Positions 17,487 through 26,600 are shown, counted from the first letter of the stretch. The stretch is 64,000 nucleotides of DNA from Novosphingobium guangzhouense (GCF_002896965.1 NZ_LYMM01000062.1:183479-247478), one strand, 5' to 3'. Program-made: numbers and translations. The notes: generated from the sequence alone by a model not told the origin.

Positions 17487-18428
17487 ATGGGGGCGCTTAC
17501 AAACATCATCGCAGGCGAAGTCGCCAATGGCGGACGGATCGACAAGGCACTGGCGGAAGCCAGCGGCCTGTCGCGCGAGCGAATCAAGGCGCTGATGGCC
17601 GAAGGGCGCATTTCGCTGGCCGGAAAACCCGTCGCGCAAGCATCGCTCAAGGTCGAGGCCGGCACGGCATTCGCCATCGACGTGCCGCAAGCCATCCCGG
17701 CCGAGGCCGTGGCTCAGGACATCCCCCTGACAATCGTCTATGAAGACGAACACCTGATCATCGTGGACAAGCCTGCGGGCCTCGTCGTCCATCCGGCGGC
17801 GGGCAACCTGGACGGCACGCTGGTCAACGCCCTGCTGCACCACTGCCGCGGCCAGCTTTCGGGTATCGGCGGCGTGGCGCGACCTGGCATCGTCCATCGG
17901 ATCGACAAGGACACTTCGGGCCTTCTGGTAGTAGCCAAGACCGACAAGGCGCATGAAGGGCTTGCGGTTCAATTCGCCGATCATTCGATCGAGCGTGCCT
18001 ATAATGCCGTGGTCGGCGGCCAGCCTCGGCCAGCAGCCGGCACAGTGCGCGGCGCGATCGCCCGCTCGGTCCATGATCGCAAGAAAATGGCGCTCGTCGA
18101 AGACGGACGCGGCAAACATGCGGTGACCCATTTCCGCACTCTCGAAGCTCTGCGCGGCGCTACTCTGGTGGAATGCCGGCTGGAGACCGGCCGCACTCAT
18201 CAGGTGCGCGTTCACATGGCGTCAATCGGCCATGCTCTATTGGGCGATCCTGTCTATGGGCGAACACCTTCCCAGCTCCGGCCGATTCTCAACCGGCTCA
18301 CTTTTTCCCGACAGGCGCTTCATGCTGCGGAACTCGGCTTCGTTCACCCCGTTTCAGGGGAAAGGGTCCATTTCATCTCACCGCTTCCCGACGACATGCG
18401 GACACTGATCGATGAACTGCGACACTGA
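17487..18428 (+). CDS. RluA family (RluD-type) pseudouridine synthase
   Basis: 313 residues. An S4 RNA-binding domain (residues 14-65, GGRIDKALAEASGLSRERIKALMAEGRI) precedes the catalytic domain with the motif GIVHRIDKDTSGLLVVAKT (catalytic Asp D140), and later RLETGRTHQVRVHMA. The S4 domain and length match RluD, which modifies helix 69 of 23S rRNA, though an RluC-type target is possible. The frame is open upstream to 17184, but that part is antisense to the JAMM gene and unconserved. Confidence 0.92.
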   Translation: MGALTNIIAGEVANGGRIDKALAEASGLSRERIKALMAEGRISLAGKPVAQASLKVEAGTAFAIDVPQAIPAEAVAQDIPLTIVYEDEHLIIVDKPAGLVVHPAAGNLDGTLVNALLHHCRGQLSGIGGVARPGIVHRIDKDTSGLLVVAKTDKAHEGLAVQFADHSIERAYNAVVGGQPRPAAGTVRGAIARSVHDRKKMALVEDGRGKHAVTHFRTLEALRGATLVECRLETGRTHQVRVHMASIGHALLGDPVYGRTPSQLRPILNRLTFSRQALHAAELGFVHPVSGERVHFISPLPDDMRTLIDELRH

Positions 18429-18523
18429 AATCGCAATTATGTGCTATCATGAACAGGTGGCCGCAAGCTAAGACGCCTTCAAGGGTCTTTGACCGTGTGC
18501 CGACCTAGAAAGGACGGATGATC

Positions 18524-19423
18524 ATGAGCAACAATCGAAACCTGCCGAGTGTCCCGGCCTTGGGCGGTGAGCAGAGCCTCAACCGCTATCTTTCCGAGAT
18601 CCGCAAGTTCCCGATCCTGGCTCCTGAGCAGGAATATATGCTCGCCAAGCGCTATTCGGAGCATCAGGATCCGGCTGCAGCCGCACAGCTGGTGACCAGC
18701 CACCTGCGCCTCGTGGCGAAGATCGCCATGGGCTATCGCGGCTATGGCCTTCCCGTATCCGAGCTGATTTCCGAAGGGAACATCGGCTTGATGCAGGGGG
18801 TCAAGAAGTTCGAGCCCGAAAGGGGCTTCCGCCTCGCCACTTACGCGATGTGGTGGATCAAGGCGTCAATCCAGGAATATATCCTGCGGTCGTGGAGCCT
18901 TGTGAAAATGGGGACGACTGCCGCGCAGAAGAAGCTGTTCTTCAACCTGCGCCGCATGAAGAAGAACCTCGACGCCTACGAAGACACCGACCTGCACCCC
19001 GACGATGTAGCGAAGATCGCGACCACGCTGGGTGTTTCCGAGCAGGAAGTCGTCAACATGAACCGGCGTATGATGATGGGCGGCGATGCTTCGCTGAACG
19101 TCTCGCTACGGGAAGAAGGCGAAGGTCAGTGGATGGATATCCTTCAGGATGACCGCCCGCTGCAGGACGAAACGGTCGCCGATGCCGAAGAAGCCTCGGT
19201 TCGCCACGACATGCTCGTCGAAGCGATGGGTTCGCTCAACGAGCGCGAGCGCGACATCTTGACGGAACGCCGACTGACCGATGATCCCAAGACGCTGGAA
19301 GAACTCAGCCAGGTCTATTCGGTCAGCCGCGAACGTGTGCGCCAGATCGAAGTGCGGGCCTTTGAAAAGCTGCAGAAGGCGATGAACCGCATTGCCGGTG
19401 AAAAGCGCCTGATGCCAGCCTGA
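18524..19423 (+). CDS. rpoH: RNA polymerase sigma factor RpoH (sigma-32)
   Basis: About 299 residues. Starts with the RpoH hallmark LGGEQSLNRYLSEIRKFPIL; region 2 contains HLRLVAKIAMGYRGYGLPVSELISEGNIGLMQGVKKFEPERGFRLATYAMWWIKASIQEYILRSW-type sequence, and region 4 ends SVSRERVRQIEVRAFEKLQKAM. It directs heat-shock transcription (clpX, clpP and other chaperone genes are typical targets). ATG 18518 and ATG 18524 are both in frame; AGGA at 18511 is better spaced for 18524. The 90-bp leader has a short GGTC/GACC hairpin. Confidence 0.97.
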   Translation: MSNNRNLPSVPALGGEQSLNRYLSEIRKFPILAPEQEYMLAKRYSEHQDPAAAAQLVTSHLRLVAKIAMGYRGYGLPVSELISEGNIGLMQGVKKFEPERGFRLATYAMWWIKASIQEYILRSWSLVKMGTTAAQKKLFFNLRRMKKNLDAYEDTDLHPDDVAKIATTLGVSEQEVVNMNRRMMMGGDASLNVSLREEGEGQWMDILQDDRPLQDETVADAEEASVRHDMLVEAMGSLNERERDILTERRLTDDPKTLEELSQVYSVSRERVRQIEVRAFEKLQKAMNRIAGEKRLMPA

Positions 19424-19450
19424 CCTGGCTTCCCTAAAGCACAACGAGAG

Positions 19451-19486
19451 GCCGGGCCGTCCGTAAGGATGGCCCGGTTTTTCTTT
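19451..19486 (+). terminator. rpoH terminator
   Basis: Stem CCGGGCCGTCC/GGATGGCCCGG (one G-U pair) with a GTAA loop followed by TTTTTCTTT, 28 bp past the rpoH stop and just before the end of the convergent MFS gene. Confidence 0.9.
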
Positions 19487-19490
19487 GCCT

Positions 19491-20723
19491 TCACGCCGCT
19501 TCTCCGCGCGGATGCAGGCGCAGCATCGGCACCCAGAAGAGCGCGACGACAGCCACACCGGCAAAGGTCCAGAACATGCCGGTATAGCTGCCGGTCAGGT
19601 CGTATATCAGCCCGTAAAGCGGCGGCGTAGCCAGCATCGCCAGCAGGATCGCACCCGAAAGCAGGCCCATGGCCCTCCCCACCCCGCGCTGACCGAAAAC
19701 ACGCGGCGCAAGGAAGCTTTCGGCCGGAACCATCAGTCCTCCGAAAAGTCCCGTCACCGCCACGGCCAGGGCAATGACCCAGTACCCGAGATGAGCCTGC
19801 GTCATGCAAAGCATCCCCATCGCGAACCCGCCCAGCCCGCAGAACATCAGCACGCGCGGCCCCACTTTGTCCGCCAGCGCCGCGAAGTTGAGCTTGGCGA
19901 TGAAACCGCAGGCAGCATAGATCGATATCAGCGGAGCCGCCTGCGCCGCAGTTACGCCGGTATCGATGGCCAGCGGTGCCAGGTTGGTGATCATGCCTTT
20001 CATCCCCGCCGTTACGATCGAGACTGTCACCGCGATCATCCAGAAGGCGGGATCGGTCAGGATTTCCCGTGCCGAAATGGGCTTCCTTGCCATCTCCGCC
20101 TGCGTCTGGGGCAGCGCATAATCAGCACCATCGGGGTTCAGGCCCTTGTCCGAGGGGCGATCCACCACAAGCAGGGCCATGGGGATCGTCCAGACGAACA
20201 GCACCACCGCAAGCGCCTTCAGCGCAGTGCGCCAATCGAACGCGGCCATCAGGCCGGAGATGATCAGCGGAAACAGGAAGCCGCCCGCCGATATTCCCGC
20301 GATAGCAATTCCCACGGCCCTCCCCCGCTTCTGCGCGAACCAGCGCGAGAGCAGCACCGTGATCGCAACCGGGCCGATCAGCACGTTTGCGGGCGCGATC
20401 AGCACCGCAAAGATGATCAGCACCTGCGTGAACGAGGACGCCATCGAGATGGCGATGTAGCCAAGCCCCAGACATACTCCTCCAGTCACCATCAGGCGCC
20501 GCAGCGGAAAGCGGTCCATCAAGGTGCCCAGCAGCGGCGCCAGCACCGCGCTCACTCCCGACATCACCGTCATCGCCAGCATCAGAACCGTGCGGCTGGG
20601 CCGGAATTCGCGTGCAAGCGGGACGGCGACGATGGAATATGTCGCGGCGACCATCCCCGTCGCCGCCAGCAGCATGAAGCCGACCGCCACCTGCCGCCAT
20701 CCAACACCGAACGATGACGCCAT
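19491..20723 (-). CDS. MFS transporter
   Basis: A 410-residue inner-membrane protein with twelve hydrophobic segments and the MFS loop motif between helices 2 and 3 (GTLMDRFPLRRLMVTGG). The second-half counterpart is ALADKVGPRVLMFCG. The sequence resembles the monocarboxylate/oxalate-formate type branch, but the substrate is not evident. It is convergent with rpoH and divergent from mtgA, so it is probably transcribed alone. Confidence 0.9.
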   Translation of the reverse strand: MASSFGVGWRQVAVGFMLLAATGMVAATYSIVAVPLAREFRPSRTVLMLAMTVMSGVSAVLAPLLGTLMDRFPLRRLMVTGGVCLGLGYIAISMASSFTQVLIIFAVLIAPANVLIGPVAITVLLSRWFAQKRGRAVGIAIAGISAGGFLFPLIISGLMAAFDWRTALKALAVVLFVWTIPMALLVVDRPSDKGLNPDGADYALPQTQAEMARKPISAREILTDPAFWMIAVTVSIVTAGMKGMITNLAPLAIDTGVTAAQAAPLISIYAACGFIAKLNFAALADKVGPRVLMFCGLGGFAMGMLCMTQAHLGYWVIALAVAVTGLFGGLMVPAESFLAPRVFGQRGVGRAMGLLSGAILLAMLATPPLYGLIYDLTGSYTGMFWTFAGVAVVALFWVPMLRLHPRGEAA

Positions 20724-20921
20724 GCGTCTGCTCTCCCACCATATTGTTATGGGCCGGATGTATCGCGCATATTATCCATACTGCAAACATAACGTCGCGA
20801 TTGCGAATACACTCATCGGTGGAGCGTAGTCTCCACTGCCACGCAGGGTACTGGCGCGAAGCCGATCAATTCGCCTAGAGAGTAAGCATCTGATCGCACC
20901 TTCTCAGGATTTGCCCTTTCC

Positions 20922-21587
20922 ATGCGCCTTATTGCCAAGATCGTCGTCTGGTTCGTTGCGATCAGCGTGGGCCTGACGGTGCTGTATCGCTTCGTGCCGC
21001 CGCCGGTCACGGTGACGATGCTGGTCGATGGCAACGGCATCACCAAGGACTGGGTGCCCCTCAGCCGCATCGACCGCAACATGGTGGCCGGTGTCGTCGC
21101 GGCAGAGGACGGCAAGTTCTGCACCCATAATGGCTTCGATACCGACGCCATCGAAAAGGCGATGGAGCGCAACGCGAAAGGCGGGCGCATCCGGGGCGGC
21201 TCCACGATCAGCCAGCAGACCGCCAAGAACGTGTTTCTCTGGCAGGGCGAAGGCTGGACCCGCTATCTGCGCAAGGGGCTGGAAGTCTGGTTCACTTTCC
21301 TGATCGAGAACCTGTGGGACAAGCGCCGGATCATGGAAGTCTACCTCAACGTCGCCGAGACGGGCATCGGCACTTACGGGGTCGAGGCCGGGGCGCAGCG
21401 CTACTACGGCAAGTCCGCAGCGCACCTGACGCCGTCCGAAGCGGGCCGCATGGCCGCCGCCCTGCCCAGCCCCAAGACCCGCTCGGTCAAGAATCCCGCC
21501 GGTTTCACGCGCCGCTATGGCAATACCATCGCCGCCCGCATCGGTACGGTGAAGCGCGGCGGCTACGATTCCTGCGTCTACGAGTAA
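20922..21587 (+). CDS. mtgA: Monofunctional peptidoglycan glycosyltransferase
   Basis: 221 residues. One N-terminal membrane anchor (IVVWFVAISVGLTVLYRFV) is followed by a GT51 domain with the usual motifs: VAAEDGKFCTHNGFD with the catalytic Glu, GGSTISQQTAKNVFL, KRRIMEVYLNVAE and YGKSAAHLTPSEAGRMAAALPSP. It polymerises lipid II into glycan strands in the periplasm and has no transpeptidase domain, as expected for MtgA. ATG 20922 precedes the anchor directly. Confidence 0.95.
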   Translation: MRLIAKIVVWFVAISVGLTVLYRFVPPPVTVTMLVDGNGITKDWVPLSRIDRNMVAGVVAAEDGKFCTHNGFDTDAIEKAMERNAKGGRIRGGSTISQQTAKNVFLWQGEGWTRYLRKGLEVWFTFLIENLWDKRRIMEVYLNVAETGIGTYGVEAGAQRYYGKSAAHLTPSEAGRMAAALPSPKTRSVKNPAGFTRRYGNTIAARIGTVKRGGYDSCVYE

Positions 21588-21615
21588 GCGACCGGGCGGG
21601 ACCGCCCGCCCCCGA

Positions 21616-21677
21616 AGTGTCACCTTGGGTTTACACGGTTTACACGGTCCTGGCTGGAGAAAGGTGTCACCTTGGCC
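21616..21677 (-). repeat. GGTGACACC / doubled GTGTAAACC module, copy 2
   Basis: Read on the minus strand: CCAAGGTGACACCTTT (21661-21676), a C/T-rich spacer, the exact 21-base segment seen at 4135-4155 (here 21628-21648, with GTGTAAACC twice), then CAAGGTGACACTTC. On either strand AAGGTGTCACCTT (21661-21673) is a near-perfect palindrome. It lies in the 350-bp gap between mtgA and the TonB receptor gene; the rest of that gap (21678-21870) shows nothing recognisable. Confidence 0.8.
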
Positions 21678-21874
21678 GCCTCTCCCGGAGCGCAGGGCCT
21701 GAACACGCGCCTTCAACATGGCTCCGTAACCCGCCGGAGCCGCAAGTGCAGGGTCTGAAAAGCCGGAACGACGCATCCGGGCACGGTAACCCGCCACGCC
21801 CCCTGTAGGAAAACGGTTTGGCGCAGTGCTCGATGCCGGGCCACGCCCGCATCGCGCCCCCTCCGAAGGCAACG

Positions 21875-21906
21875 AAAAAGGGGAGGAACCTTGCGGTTCC
21901 TCCCCC
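21875..21906 (-). terminator. TonB receptor gene terminator
   Basis: On the minus strand GGAGGAACC/GGTTCCTCC with a GCAA loop, extended by flanking G-C pairs (21880-21890 with 21895-21905), then TTTTT. It is 32 bp past the stop of the TonB receptor gene. Confidence 0.9.
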
Positions 21907-21937
21907 TCTCCTGTTTCCGTTACCGGATCGTGCTGGA

Positions 21938-24439
21938 TCAGAAGCCCATCACGAGGGTGGCACTGATCGCACGCGGCGAACCGAAGTTCACGAATGCCGA
22001 GCTGGGCGACGTCGCCACTGCACCGCTGAACGAGCCGACGTAGTATTCGTCGAACAGGTTGGTGATGTTCAGCTGGATTTCGCTCTTGTCGAGACCCAGG
22101 CTCTCCAGCTTGTAACGCAGGTTCATGTCGACGACCGTGTAGCCACCGAACTTCACCGTGTTGATGTCGTTCAGATAACGGCTGCCGGTGTACTTGGCCT
22201 GTGCACCGAGCTGGAAGTCGCCCAGGGTCAGTTCGGCGCGACCGCCGACCAGCCAGTCAGGAGCGCCACGCTCACGGTTGCCTGCAGTGTCAAGCATCAC
22301 GCCGCCCGAACCCAGGATGTCGTTCTGGATTTCCGACTTGATGTACGAAGCGAAGGCATAAAGCGACAGCGGCTGAACCGGCTGCACACCGAGGCTGGCA
22401 TCGATACCGTACTTCTTAACCGGGCCCAGGTTGGTGTCGGTCGAGTTGCCGTCGATGTCGACGGTGGTGACGATACGGTTCTTGTACTTAGAGTACCAGC
22501 CGGTGACGGACGCCTGCACGATCGGGGTCGAGTAGCGCAGGCTGAGGTCGAAGCTGTCCGAGGTCTCGGCAGTACGACGGGCGAGCGGATCGTTCGCAGC
22601 GTAGTAGAACGTGCCGTAGAGCGCGTCGGTGCTCGGCGCCGAGATGTTCTTGGCGTAGCTACCGGCGAGGCTCACTTCCGGGGTCAGCTTGAAGACCGCG
22701 CCGACGTTCGGCAGCACCTTGTCATACTTGATGGTGCGCTTGAGCGGACCGACAGCGCTGGTGTTCTCTGCAAGGTAGTCTGCGACCTGGCTGGCGCCAA
22801 CGCAGCTGACGTTGCCGCTGGCATCGGTGGTGATGCAGCGCTGGTTCAGTTCACGTTCGAAGAACGGCGCGCGAACACCCAGCAGGACGGTCAGTGCATC
22901 GTCGAAGAACTTGCCGCGATATTCGCCCGAAATCTGGTTCAGCGTCGCGTAGGACAGGCGATCACGCTTGTCGATGCGGTTGCCGTATTCGTCCAGGATC
23001 GGATCGTTGATCGGGAAGACGTCATAGGGTTCGGCGTTGGTCTTCAGGAAGCCGCCGGGGCCGGTCTGACGGTGACGCGCGCGGTCGAAGCTGTACGACA
23101 GGCGGACGCTGTTGCTCTCGTTGATCTCGTAAGCGAGGTTCGCGATGGCAACGAAACGACGGGTGTTGGTCTGGCTCGGCGTCAGGATGCGCACGGCATC
23201 GCCCGAACCGGTCACGCCGTCACCGTTGAGATCCACGTTGCCGTAGTAGTAGTAGGTTCCACGGCTGCCGGACAGGGTCGGCTCCGAACCATAGAACACG
23301 CCGGTGTAACCCTGCGAGTTGTAGCCTTCGATAGCCACGCTGGTGCCGCCGCCGTTGGCCTTGACGGTCTGATAGGCCGCGTCGACCGAGAACGTCAGCT
23401 TGTCGTTCAGGTGGAACAGCGAGTTCAGGCGGATGTTGCCGGTGTTCGACGGGTTGTAGCGACGTTCGAACTGCGAACCGCAGCTGTTCGGGGCATCGGG
23501 GTAGTCACCCGAGTAGCCCGGAGTATCGCTGTTCGGGCCGGTCGTGCAGGGCACGCCGCCCGAGACTTCGTAGAAGCGCTCATCCTTGTCGAGCGTGATC
23601 GACTGCGCGCTCAGCGGCGAACCGCCGAAGTTGTTGCGGTTCACGTTGTAGTGGCCGGCGATCGAGATGAAGTCGCCGTCCGAGCCGATCGGCTGGTAGA
23701 TCTTGCCGTTGAACTGCTTCTTTTCGACCTTGCCGTAGTTGGCGAAGGTGGCGCCGTTGCGCGAGTACGAACCCGAGAACCAGGCCTTGGTGCCGACCGA
23801 GGTGAATTCGCCGGTTTCGACCTTGGCGAAGAAGCGCTGGAACGAACGGTCTTCGCCGCCCGAACCTTCGGCCGCGATATCGCCGTAGGACATGCTGGTC
23901 ATGACGCCGAATTCGTCGTCAGGAACCTTGGTGTTGATGTTGACGGTGCCGCCGACCGCTGCGGGGGTCGGGCTGTCGACGTCGGTCGAACCCAGATTGA
24001 CGTTGACGGTCTCGATCAGCTCGGCATCGACCTGCTGATTGGTGTAGATCGCGTAGTTACCCGAATCGTTGAGCGGGATACCGTCGAAGGTCTGCGAAAT
24101 ACGGCTCGAATCGAAGCCGCGGATGGTGAACGAGCCACCCGACGAACCCCAGGGGTCGTTGTTGGTGAAGCTGACGCCCGGAACCATGTTGATGATTTCG
24201 TTGACCGACTGGCCGGCGCGCTGCGCGCTGATCAGTTCCTGACCGATTTCGACCTTCGCCTTGGGCGAATCGGGCGTGCGGACGCCAACGGTCTGGTTCA
24301 CGCGACCGCCGGTCACGATGATGGTGTCGCCGTCGAAGTCGGCCGAGCCGGTCGACTGCGCGAATGCGGGAACCGCGATGAAGGCGGCGCCGACAGCAAT
24401 CGTGCTGGTCGCCGTGGCGAGGAGGGAGGTGAGTTTCAT
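21938..24439 (-). CDS. TonB-dependent outer-membrane receptor
   Basis: 833 residues. A signal peptide ends FIAVPAFAQ (about residue 28). A plug domain follows (DTIIVTGGRVNQTVGV; IRGFDSSRISQTFDGIPLND; AAVGGTVNINTK), then a 22-strand-type barrel ending in the family C-terminus SPRAISATLVMGF, with LNITNLFDEYYVGSF just before. Family knowledge: it imports a ligand across the outer membrane using TonB energy. The ligand cannot be read, but a PHO-box-like element upstream suggests phosphate control. ATG 24439 has AGGGG 8 to 12 bases upstream. Confidence 0.92.
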   Translation of the reverse strand: MKLTSLLATATSTIAVGAAFIAVPAFAQSTGSADFDGDTIIVTGGRVNQTVGVRTPDSPKAKVEIGQELISAQRAGQSVNEIINMVPGVSFTNNDPWGSSGGSFTIRGFDSSRISQTFDGIPLNDSGNYAIYTNQQVDAELIETVNVNLGSTDVDSPTPAAVGGTVNINTKVPDDEFGVMTSMSYGDIAAEGSGGEDRSFQRFFAKVETGEFTSVGTKAWFSGSYSRNGATFANYGKVEKKQFNGKIYQPIGSDGDFISIAGHYNVNRNNFGGSPLSAQSITLDKDERFYEVSGGVPCTTGPNSDTPGYSGDYPDAPNSCGSQFERRYNPSNTGNIRLNSLFHLNDKLTFSVDAAYQTVKANGGGTSVAIEGYNSQGYTGVFYGSEPTLSGSRGTYYYYGNVDLNGDGVTGSGDAVRILTPSQTNTRRFVAIANLAYEINESNSVRLSYSFDRARHRQTGPGGFLKTNAEPYDVFPINDPILDEYGNRIDKRDRLSYATLNQISGEYRGKFFDDALTVLLGVRAPFFERELNQRCITTDASGNVSCVGASQVADYLAENTSAVGPLKRTIKYDKVLPNVGAVFKLTPEVSLAGSYAKNISAPSTDALYGTFYYAANDPLARRTAETSDSFDLSLRYSTPIVQASVTGWYSKYKNRIVTTVDIDGNSTDTNLGPVKKYGIDASLGVQPVQPLSLYAFASYIKSEIQNDILGSGGVMLDTAGNRERGAPDWLVGGRAELTLGDFQLGAQAKYTGSRYLNDINTVKFGGYTVVDMNLRYKLESLGLDKSEIQLNITNLFDEYYVGSFSGAVATSPSSAFVNFGSPRAISATLVMGF

Positions 24440-24535
24440 TCTATGCCCCTGATCTTGTCAGACTGGAGTGGTAACAATGTGCGACGAACACTTGAGCCCG
24501 GCCGCATTTGCTGCGGCTGCTAAGAGCAGCGGGAT

Positions 24536-24553
24536 ATGACAACTTTCTGACGG
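24536..24553 (-). promoter_or_regulatory. Candidate PHO box upstream of the TonB receptor
   Basis: On the minus strand, CCGTCAG-AAAG-TTGTCAT matches the PhoB consensus of two CTGTCAT heptamers 11 bp apart at 11 of 14 positions. It lies about 97 bp upstream of the receptor start, in the 356-bp divergent region shared with the CDF gene. Confidence 0.4.
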
Positions 24554-24743
24554 TGAGGACTCAAATGCATGCAGCGCCGCGAAATTTTGTGACGAATGCG
24601 TAACACTTTTCTCCATTCGTAGAAAAACTCACGTTATTTCAAACTCTTATTGAAAGTGTGGTATTTTGCACTGCGGCATAAATGTCACGAGAAAGGGAAA
24701 GTGCCGGTGCTGCCGTAACACCACAAAAGCGCAATGTTGGCGT

Positions 24744-24757
24744 GATGTTACGTCATC
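24744..24757. promoter_or_regulatory. Short dyad upstream of the CDF transporter
   Basis: GATG-TTACGT-CATC, 39 bp before the CDF start codon. It could be a metal-regulator operator, but it matches no consensus I can name with confidence. Confidence 0.25.
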
Positions 24758-24795
24758 GCTTGATGCGATACCCTGCATCGTGCCAGTCGTGATTC

Positions 24796-25752
24796 ATGGG
24801 CGCAGGTCATCATCACGGGCATCACCATGGTCATGGCCACCACCATGGGCATGGGCATGGGCATGGGCATGCCGCGCCCGCCAATCCCGGCCGCGCCTTC
24901 GCGATCGCCGTATCGCTCAACCTGATCTTCGTCGTCGCGGAAGTGGTCGCCGGCTTCGTCAGCGGTTCGATGGCGCTGATGGCCGATGCGGGGCACAACC
25001 TGTCCGACGTGCTCTCGTTGTTGCTGGCCTGGGCAGCGGCGGTTCTCTCGGCCCGGCCGCCCTCGGAACGCTTTACCTACGGGCTCAAAAGCTCTTCCAT
25101 CCTTGCCGCGATCGCCAATGCCGCACTGTTGTGGGTGGCGATCGGCGCGATCCTGGTGGAGACGCTGCGCCGCATCGCCGATCCTGCTCCGGTGGGCGGG
25201 ACGACGATGATGATCGTGGCCGGGATCGGAATCGCGGTGAACGGGCTATCGGCACTGCTCTTTGCCAAAGGGGCCAAGTCCGACATCAACCTGCGGGGCG
25301 CTTTCGTCCACCTCATGGCCGACGCGCTGGTCTCGGTCGGGGTGGTGATCGCCGGGCTGCTGATCACCTGGACCGGATGGGCATTGGTCGACCCGCTGAC
25401 CTCGCTGGTGATCACCGCCGTGATCGCGTGGTCAAGCTGGGGCCTGCTGCGCGATTCGCTGCGTATGGGCATGCTGGGCGTGCCGGACGGTATCGACGGC
25501 GCGAAAGTCCGTGCATTCCTGGAAGCCCGCCCCGGCGTGGAGCGCGTCCACGACCTGCACATCTGGCCGATGAGCACGACCGAAACCGCGCTGACCGCAC
25601 ATCTTGTCATGCCGGGCGGGCAGCCGGGCGACGGCTTCCTCCACGCATTGGCCCATGACCTTGAGCATGAATTCGGGATCGGTCACCCCACCATCCAGAT
25701 CGAAAACGACGGGCACAGCCCCTGCGCGCTGGAGAGCGAAGCCGTCGTCTAG
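24796..25752 (+). CDS. Cation diffusion facilitator (zinc-type) efflux protein
   Basis: 318 residues. The first 25 residues are almost pure His/Gly (HHHGHHHGHGHHHGHGHG), typical of a zinc-loading tail. Six membrane helices follow, with the CDF metal sites in ALMADAGHNLSDVLSLLLAW and FVHLMADALVSVGVVIAGLL (HxxxD-type pairs), and a cytoplasmic C-terminal domain (VHDLHIWPMSTTETALTAHLV). It exports Zn2+ and perhaps Co2+ or Cd2+ using the proton gradient. Its TAG stop overlaps the stop of the convergent VOC gene in a shared CTAG. Confidence 0.93.
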   Translation: MGAGHHHGHHHGHGHHHGHGHGHGHAAPANPGRAFAIAVSLNLIFVVAEVVAGFVSGSMALMADAGHNLSDVLSLLLAWAAAVLSARPPSERFTYGLKSSSILAAIANAALLWVAIGAILVETLRRIADPAPVGGTTMMIVAGIGIAVNGLSALLFAKGAKSDINLRGAFVHLMADALVSVGVVIAGLLITWTGWALVDPLTSLVITAVIAWSSWGLLRDSLRMGMLGVPDGIDGAKVRAFLEARPGVERVHDLHIWPMSTTETALTAHLVMPGGQPGDGFLHALAHDLEHEFGIGHPTIQIENDGHSPCALESEAVV

Positions 25753-26600
25753 ACGAATTCGTGCCGGGCGCCGAGGAAGTCCTGCGGTGCGATGGCGAAG
25801 CCGGGGGATACACAGCCCTCGGCGATCAGCTGCAGTCCCAGCTTTCCGGTGAAATGCGCCCGCGCCCGGTCGGCATCGGCCACCTTCCAGACAAGTGCGT
25901 AAATGCCGTTCTGCGGGCCCTGCAGGAAAGCGCCAAGCGGGCCCACGTCGGGTTCATCAGGCTGGATGAAGGCCACGCGCGTATCGCCGACGCGCAGCAC
26001 GATCCTGCGCCCCGGCTGCGGCAGTTCGGTGCGCGCATCTTCGAGCAGTTCGCCGTCGATGATTTCGGTGAAAAAGCGCTGCGCCGCTTCGATATCGGCG
26101 GTGACGCAGGCGATATGGTCCAGCCCGGTTACGGTGCAAGGATGCCCTGCCCCGACTTGCGGGTTCCAGTTGCCGCGGTCCCACGGGTCATTGGGCATCG
26201 GCAGTTCGCAGACTTCCAGCAGCACACCGCCGGTCGATTCGGGCTTCACGAAGAAGAACACACCGTAGTCGCTCGCCACCGTGCAGCCGGCTTCGCGCAA
26301 GGCAGCGCCGGCAGCCTTGCCATCCGCAACCTTGATCTCGAACGAGTGAAACGCCTGCCCGATCCTGGCGAACTGCCGAGCAAACGGCTTGGCAAGGTCA
26401 TCCGCATGGCGCGGCGCCATCGGTTCGACCATGTGATCGGTGACGTAAAGCAGGGCTGCGTCGCGGTCCTCGGCGGGGAAATAGTTCTCCGCAAAGACCA
26501 GCCCGCCCAGCGCATCCTGATAGAGCGCCCTTGCCGCGTGAATATCGCCCACCGCATGGATCGTGTGGATTATCCGCGATACCGGAACACGCGCGGCCAT
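25749..26600 (-). CDS. Two-domain VOC family protein
   Basis: 283 residues from ATG 26600 (AGGGGAG 4 to 10 bases upstream). Two glyoxalase/bleomycin-resistance folds in tandem: residues 8-135 (IIHTIHAVGDIHAARALYQDALG to VLLEVCELP) and 155-275 (GLDHIACVTADIEAAQRFFTE to HEFV). Such two-repeat VOC proteins include extradiol dioxygenases, dioxygenase-like lyases and proteins of unknown activity. Metal ligands are only partly recognisable (H12, E127, H157), so no reaction is proposed. Confidence 0.8.
   Translation of the reverse strand: MAARVPVSRIIHTIHAVGDIHAARALYQDALGGLVFAENYFPAEDRDAALLYVTDHMVEPMAPRHADDLAKPFARQFARIGQAFHSFEIKVADGKAAGAALREAGCTVASDYGVFFFVKPESTGGVLLEVCELPMPNDPWDRGNWNPQVGAGHPCTVTGLDHIACVTADIEAAQRFFTEIIDGELLEDARTELPQPGRRIVLRVGDTRVAFIQPDEPDVGPLGAFLQGPQNGIYALVWKVADADRARAHFTGKLGLQLIAEGCVSPGFAIAPQDFLGARHEFV

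Noticed and set aside
19485..20717. 410-codon frame antisense to the MFS gene
   Set aside because: Exactly mirrors the MFS frame, and its His/Gln/Arg-rich product is typical of shadow frames.
21818..24523. 901-codon open frame antisense to the TonB receptor
   Set aside because: Shadow of the receptor's regular codon use; no plausible protein features.
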